A stretch of DNA of 64,000 bases from Microbacterium paraoxydans. GTDB lineage: Bacteria > Actinomycetota > Actinomycetes > Actinomycetales > Microbacteriaceae. Location of the stretch: the NCBI RefSeq assembly GCF_019056515.1, contig NZ_CP064873.1:2232001-2296000 (forward strand). Reading direction: 5' to 3'. Shown here piece by piece: positions 60,766-64,000 of this stretch (positions are counted from its first letter, which is position 1; each line of letters opens with the position of its first letter). Under the pieces are notes generated by a model, which did not search any database, had not been told where the DNA came from, and worked only from the letters and a program-made list of their open reading frames with translations. Made by a program: the position numbers and the translations under genes.

Positions 60766-61131
60766 ATGGCTGTTCGTGGGCAGGTCTCGATGGTGAACAA
60801 CTTCGGCGCGGTGACGGAGAAGATCCTGCAGCGGCTCGTCGTCGGCGAGAACAAGGCCGCCGAGCGTGGTGTGGCTCTCGCCGTCGACTTGTCCCCGATG
60901 GATCAGGGCAACCTTCGTGACGCGCACCAGGTCGAACCAGCCACGGACCCCACCGAGGGTGCGAACGTCGTCGTCGACGCGCCACAGGCCGCGCGCCTCC
61001 ACAACCACCCCGAATACAACTTCTCCACGGACGCGAACCCGAAGGCGCAAGGACTGTGGGTCGAGACCGCGCTCATCGAGAACAAGGGCGAGCTCGGCGA
61101 CATCATCCGCAAGGAGGTACGCGGTGGCTGA
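60766..61131 (+). CDS. Minor capsid / HK97 gp10-like neck protein
   Basis: The 121-residue product has the segment AVDLSPMDQGNLRDAHQVEP and VVDAPQAARLHNHPEYNF, typical of gp10-like neck or minor capsid proteins that join head and tail. It overlaps the small gene downstream by eight bases. Confidence 0.75.
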   Translation: MAVRGQVSMVNNFGAVTEKILQRLVVGENKAAERGVALAVDLSPMDQGNLRDAHQVEPATDPTEGANVVVDAPQAARLHNHPEYNFSTDANPKAQGLWVETALIENKGELGDIIRKEVRGG

Positions 61132-61264
61132 CGCTCCAGTCTGGGCCGAGGCGGAGGGCCCGCTGGGCTCTCCCGAGTACTTCACCCGCGCATGCCCACC
61201 TTCCACACGATCCGAGGCGATCTGGGCCGAGACCGCGCGCCGCCTGGGGGTGTCCGATGTCTAA
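61124..61264 (+). CDS. 46-residue protein in the neck module
   Basis: A GTG start with a strong AAGGAGGT four bases upstream gives a product VADAPVWAEAEGPLGSPE onward, mostly helical. It overlaps both neighbours. Not recognised; the ribosome-binding site and packing support it. Confidence 0.55.
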   Translation: MADAPVWAEAEGPLGSPEYFTRACPPSTRSEAIWAETARRLGVSDV

Positions 61265-61670
61265 TGCACCCGAGATCGTCCTGAACCGCGCGCTCGCGCA
61301 GCTGCTCCACGATCACGGCCTCGCGGTCTACCAGCCGGCAGGCACCATCCCGGAGCGTGGCATCCGCACCGACGGCATCATGCCGACGACCGTCGACGAG
61401 TTCACGCTGCTCACCCCGCTCCGCCCGATACCTGACGGCCGCGCTGGCATGACGTACCGGACGCAGGTCTTCACGCGTCGGAAGGGCTCGATCCTCGTCG
61501 CCCGCTCCTGGGCCGCTGACCTCCGCGCCGTGCTCGATCAGACCGAGTACACGCCCGCCGTGCTCGGCATCTCGTGGGCGTGGGAATTCTCCGGCGACGA
61601 CTTCGAACCCGACTCGCAGGGCCGCTCCGCAGCGGTCGCGACCTACTACTTCCGCGGGCGCCGCCCGTAG
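61257..61670 (+). CDS. Tail terminator-like protein
   Basis: The 137-residue product MSNAPEIVLNRALAQLLHDH onward has an alpha/beta layout with RGIRTDGIMPTTVDEFTLLT and MTYRTQVFTRRKG, as in minor capsid/tail terminator proteins just before the tail-tube gene. The role is inferred from position. Confidence 0.7.
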   Translation: MSNAPEIVLNRALAQLLHDHGLAVYQPAGTIPERGIRTDGIMPTTVDEFTLLTPLRPIPDGRAGMTYRTQVFTRRKGSILVARSWAADLRAVLDQTEYTPAVLGISWAWEFSGDDFEPDSQGRSAAVATYYFRGRRP

Positions 61671-61714
61671 AACCGCCGGGACCTTCCCGGCAGCCACCCA
61701 CCGAAGGAGACGGC

Positions 61715-62461
61715 ATGTCCGATCACACCCTCTACGACACGACGGCCCCTTCGGCGGGGTCGCTCGCGCTCGCCCACCAGAAGATCCTCCGCCTCAAGCA
61801 GAGCGGCGTCTTCATCAACATCACCGGCGACATCAACAACCTCGCCATGAACCCGACCAAGCTCACCGTCCCCCGTGAGGCGTACGGCACGAAGGGGCGA
61901 CCGTCCGAGGACATCATCGGCTACAGCTACGCGCCGACGTTCTCCGTCGAGGGCGTCCGCGACGAGGTCACGAAGAACTTCGTCCCCTCGCAGGCGTGGG
62001 TCATCGACCTCCTCAACGCCGCCGCCTCCACCGGCGAGGCGAACAAGCGCGAGTTCCAGACGTTCGACGCGTTCGACGAGCGCGTGCCCGCGTTCGAAGG
62101 GAAGTACTCGGTCTCCGTCGCGGACCTGAACACCGGCTACGCCGACAAGGGCGGCTGGACGTTCACGCTCGCCAGCGACGGTGTCGTGGAGCGCATCACC
62201 TCCCCGATCGCAGGAGACGGCACGCCGGTCCTGGAGTCCGCCACCCCGGCCGGCCAGGCACCCGGTGACCTCATCCTCGTCCGCGGCTATGGTCTCGACA
62301 CGATCGTCTCCGCGACGATCGACGGCATCGCCGTCGCCGAGTTCCGCGCTGTCGACAACGGTGTGGTGCTCCTCATCCCCGCGACGGTCTCGGGCACCGC
62401 CCCGATCATCGTCACGAACGCCGCCGGCGCCTCCGAGGCGCTGCCGTACACCGCGGCCTGA
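61715..62461 (+). CDS. Tail tube protein with Ig-like C-terminal domain
   Basis: The 248-residue product has a tail-tube core (residues 1-165 with GSLALAHQKILRLKQSGV and GYSYAPTFSVEGVRDEV) and a C-terminal IPT/TIG-type Ig-like domain starting PVLESATPAGQAPGDLILVRG and ending IIVTNAAGASEALPY. Such domains decorate phage tails and bind carbohydrate weakly. GAAGGAGA precedes the ATG. Confidence 0.85.
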   Translation: MSDHTLYDTTAPSAGSLALAHQKILRLKQSGVFINITGDINNLAMNPTKLTVPREAYGTKGRPSEDIIGYSYAPTFSVEGVRDEVTKNFVPSQAWVIDLLNAAASTGEANKREFQTFDAFDERVPAFEGKYSVSVADLNTGYADKGGWTFTLASDGVVERITSPIAGDGTPVLESATPAGQAPGDLILVRGYGLDTIVSATIDGIAVAEFRAVDNGVVLLIPATVSGTAPIIVTNAAGASEALPYTAA

Positions 62462-62481
62462 CCGCAGGAAGCAGGGTTCCT

Positions 62482-63036
62482 ATGGTCACCGCAACTGAGG
62501 TCGGCCGCGACCTGCATCTGACCGTGGAGGGCGTCGCACCGTACGTCGTGCGGCCCCTCCCCGGCCGGATTGGGGAGCAGATCACCTCCACCTACCTGAA
62601 TGCTGCTGTCGGCATCGCCTCCACCGAGAAGATGACGGACGCGTTCCGCATCGCGCTCGACGGCGGCGTGCTCGACGGAGGCCGGTACGTGCCTCGCCCC
62701 GCCGACGAGCAGCACAACTACAACCGGATCCAGAACGAACTCCGCACCGCGGAAGCAGAATCAATCCTGATGCCCGCCTTCCTCTGGCAGACCGTGCTCG
62801 GCCTGTCCGGCGTCACGGCGTTCATCGAGGGCGGTGAAGGCGTCGCCGGCGGGGTAAAAGCCCTGTGGGCGCTGACCGCGCGTTTGGGGATCTCTCCCTC
62901 GCGGACATCGCCCAGTACGGCCTTGGACGACCTGATCCAGCTACAGGCCGCTTCCCCGAATACGCGTTCCCCCCAGGGTGGCGCGAAGCCCGGGAAGCAG
63001 CCGCGCGACAGGCAGCCGAAGCAGAACGGCAGCTGA
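62482..63036 (+). CDS. Tail assembly chaperone, short form (gpG-like)
   Basis: The 184-residue product MVTATEVGRDLHLTVEGVAP onward lies between tail tube and tape measure, where siphophages encode the tail assembly chaperones. The last 48 residues, after the slippery site, are low-complexity (SPSTALDDLIQLQAASPN, KPGKQPRDRQPK), as expected for the unshifted end. It guides tape-measure folding with the shifted form. Confidence 0.8.
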   Translation: MVTATEVGRDLHLTVEGVAPYVVRPLPGRIGEQITSTYLNAAVGIASTEKMTDAFRIALDGGVLDGGRYVPRPADEQHNYNRIQNELRTAEAESILMPAFLWQTVLGLSGVTAFIEGGEGVAGGVKALWALTARLGISPSRTSPSTALDDLIQLQAASPNTRSPQGGAKPGKQPRDRQPKQNGS

Positions 63037-63326
63037 CCTCCGCGACGTCCCGCGACGTGTGGACGCACGCGCTCCCTCAGCTGTACGGCGAAGTCGAACT
63101 CGACCTCTCCCAGCATCACCTGATCTCTGACCTCGACCGCGCCCTCGACACGAGGACGTGGCACTTCGTCCGCTCCGCCGTTACCCGGCTGATGGACATC
63201 GACGCCTCGTGGCTGCGAAGGACGGTGATCGCCGATGTACGACGCCGGAGCGATCGTATTCAACATCCGGGCAGCGGGAGCGGCCCTGTTCCGCCAGGAC
63301 ATGACGGAGGCCGAGAAGGCCGCTGA
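62482..63326 (+). CDS. Tail assembly chaperone, frameshifted long form (gpGT-like)
   Basis: Ribosomes that slip back one base at 62883-62889 continue as FGDLSLADIAQYGLGRPDP and end at 63326, giving 281 residues made of 136 shared and 145 new ones. The second part is helical (REAREAAARQAAEAERQLTS, WLRRTVIADV) and its coding pattern is as strong as that of its neighbours, while it has no start of its own with a good ribosome-binding site. This matches lambda G/GT. Confidence 0.8.
62883..62889 (+). promoter_or_regulatory. -1 frameshift slippery heptamer
   Basis: T TTG GGG in the zero frame allows both tRNAs to re-pair one base back (TTT GGG). The new frame is open for 437 bases. Confidence 0.8.
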
Positions 63327-64000
63327 GCGTCTCGGGCGCACGGTCGACACCGCGGCGTCGAAGACGGAGCAGCTCGGCTCGAAGCAGGAGACGGCGGGCC
63401 AGAAGGCCCGCCGTCTCGCGCAGGAGCAGGCCGCAGCGGAGAAGGCCGCCCGCGAGTACGCCGACGCGCAAGAGCACGTCGGGAAGGTGCTCGTCACCGC
63501 GGGAGCGGCAGTTGTTGCGACGACCGGTCTCACGGTCAAGGCCGCGATGGACTGGCAGTCCGCGTGGGCCGGTGTCACGAAGACCGTCGAAGGTACCCCG
63601 GAGGAACTCGCCGCCGTTGAGCAGGGTCTCCGGGACCTTACCGGCGTCCTGCCCGCGTCGCACGACGAGATCGCGGCCGTCGCGGAAGCCGCTGGCCAGC
63701 TGGGTGTGAAGACACAGGACGTCGTCGGCTTCACCCGCACAATGGTCGACCTCGGCGAGACGACGAACCTCACCTCGGACCAGGCCGCGACCGCGCTCGC
63801 CCAGCTCATGAACATCATGGGTACCGCGGGCGAGGACGTCGACCGGCTCGGGTCCACGATCGTCGCGCTCGGCAACGACGGCGCCTCCACCGAGGCCGAG
63901 ATCGTCACGATGGCGCAGCGCATCGCAGGGTCGGGCAAGCTCGTCGGCGCGACCGAGGGAGAAGTACTCGCCCTCGCGAACGCCCTCGCCTCGATGGGTG
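63235..64000 (+). CDS. Tape measure protein, 5' part
   Basis: The 255 codons in the window read MYDAGAIVFNIRAAGAALFR then a coiled-coil rich part (KARRLAQEQAAAEKAAREYA), a hydrophobic stretch (VLVTAGAAVVATTGLTV) and the conserved TMP start DWQSAWAGVTKTVEGTPEEL with repeated helices. The gene runs off the right edge. Its ATG at 63235 overlaps the long chaperone form by 92 bases; a second ATG at 63301 would cut that to 26. Confidence 0.9.
   Translation, partial: MYDAGAIVFNIRAAGAALFRQDMTEAEKAAERLGRTVDTAASKTEQLGSKQETAGQKARRLAQEQAAAEKAAREYADAQEHVGKVLVTAGAAVVATTGLTVKAAMDWQSAWAGVTKTVEGTPEELAAVEQGLRDLTGVLPASHDEIAAVAEAAGQLGVKTQDVVGFTRTMVDLGETTNLTSDQAATALAQLMNIMGTAGEDVDRLGSTIVALGNDGASTEAEIVTMAQRIAGSGKLVGATEGEVLALANALASMG

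Larger units (their letters stand above)
38815..64000. mobile_element. Integrated temperate siphophage (left 25 kb)
   Basis: The content and order are those of a temperate Siphoviridae-type phage: serine integrase, lysogeny switch, recombination and replication genes, then terminase, portal, head, connector, tail tube, chaperones and tape measure. The window ends within the tape measure; tail tip, lysis genes and attR are outside. Genes are tightly packed with four-base overlaps and look intact, so the prophage is probably functional. Confidence 0.95.

Noticed and set aside
38815..64000. CRISPR array, toxin-antitoxin pair or insertion sequence in the prophage
   Set aside because: No regularly spaced direct repeats, transposase motifs or typical toxin-antitoxin pairs were seen; the HNH and ImmA genes are ordinary phage genes.

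Overview
The window is high-GC DNA from an actinomycete of the Microbacteriaceae, most likely Microbacterium or a close relative (inference). The grounds are gene content (DUF1844, DUF2510, DUF7882, SmpB/FtsEX, PriA, Flp/Tad pilus genes) and the frequent TAnnnT -10 box placed 6-8 bases before a start codon, the hallmark of leaderless actinobacterial transcripts. Positions 1 to about 38,820 are host chromosome. From about 38,820 to the window end lies an integrated temperate siphophage whose right end is outside the window.

Host part, left to right: thiamine salvage (thiE partial, thiM) under a TPP riboswitch; an epimerase; a DUF402 protein; pheST; a glutamate-type ABC transporter (ATPase, binding lipoprotein, two permeases) directly downstream of a response regulator, histidine kinase and TAXI-type binding lipoprotein; an rRNA methyltransferase; infC-rpmI-rplT with an ATC start codon and a structured leader; DUF1844; hisC-hisB-hisH-priA-sseB; a LysM gene divergent from lexA (SOS pair); metF-metE; an S9 peptidase; smpB; ftsE-ftsX; a DUF2510 membrane protein; prfB; an MFS transporter; and a Tad pilus locus (TadE-like and TadG-like proteins, a Flp-like pilin, tadC, tadB and the 3' part of the ATPase gene cpaF/tadA).

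Prophage part: a large serine integrase abuts the truncated cpaF, so the phage sits inside the pilus ATPase gene. Next come an ImmA-like peptidase, a repressor, a divergent Cro-like gene and three near-identical 16-bp operators. The early operon holds a YqaJ-type exonuclease and RecT, two HNH proteins, a DNA adenine methylase, a replication-type protein, a 2H phosphoesterase, SSB and an excisionase-like HTH protein. The late operon holds terminase small and large subunits, portal, a zincin-like protein, a minor head protein, scaffold, coat, head-tail connectors, a tail-tube protein with an Ig-like end, tail-assembly chaperones joined by a -1 frameshift at TTTGGGG, and the start of the tape measure. 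Embedded in the late operon are strong hairpins, a reverse-strand 54-residue gene and a tRNA-like element lacking an anticodon arm.

The observations I rate highest are the TAXI lipoprotein with a two-component system beside a glutamate transporter, the anticodon-less tRNA-like element, the prophage splitting cpaF, and the phage 2H phosphoesterase that may be an anti-CBASS enzyme. All calls come from reading the sequence; no database search was run.
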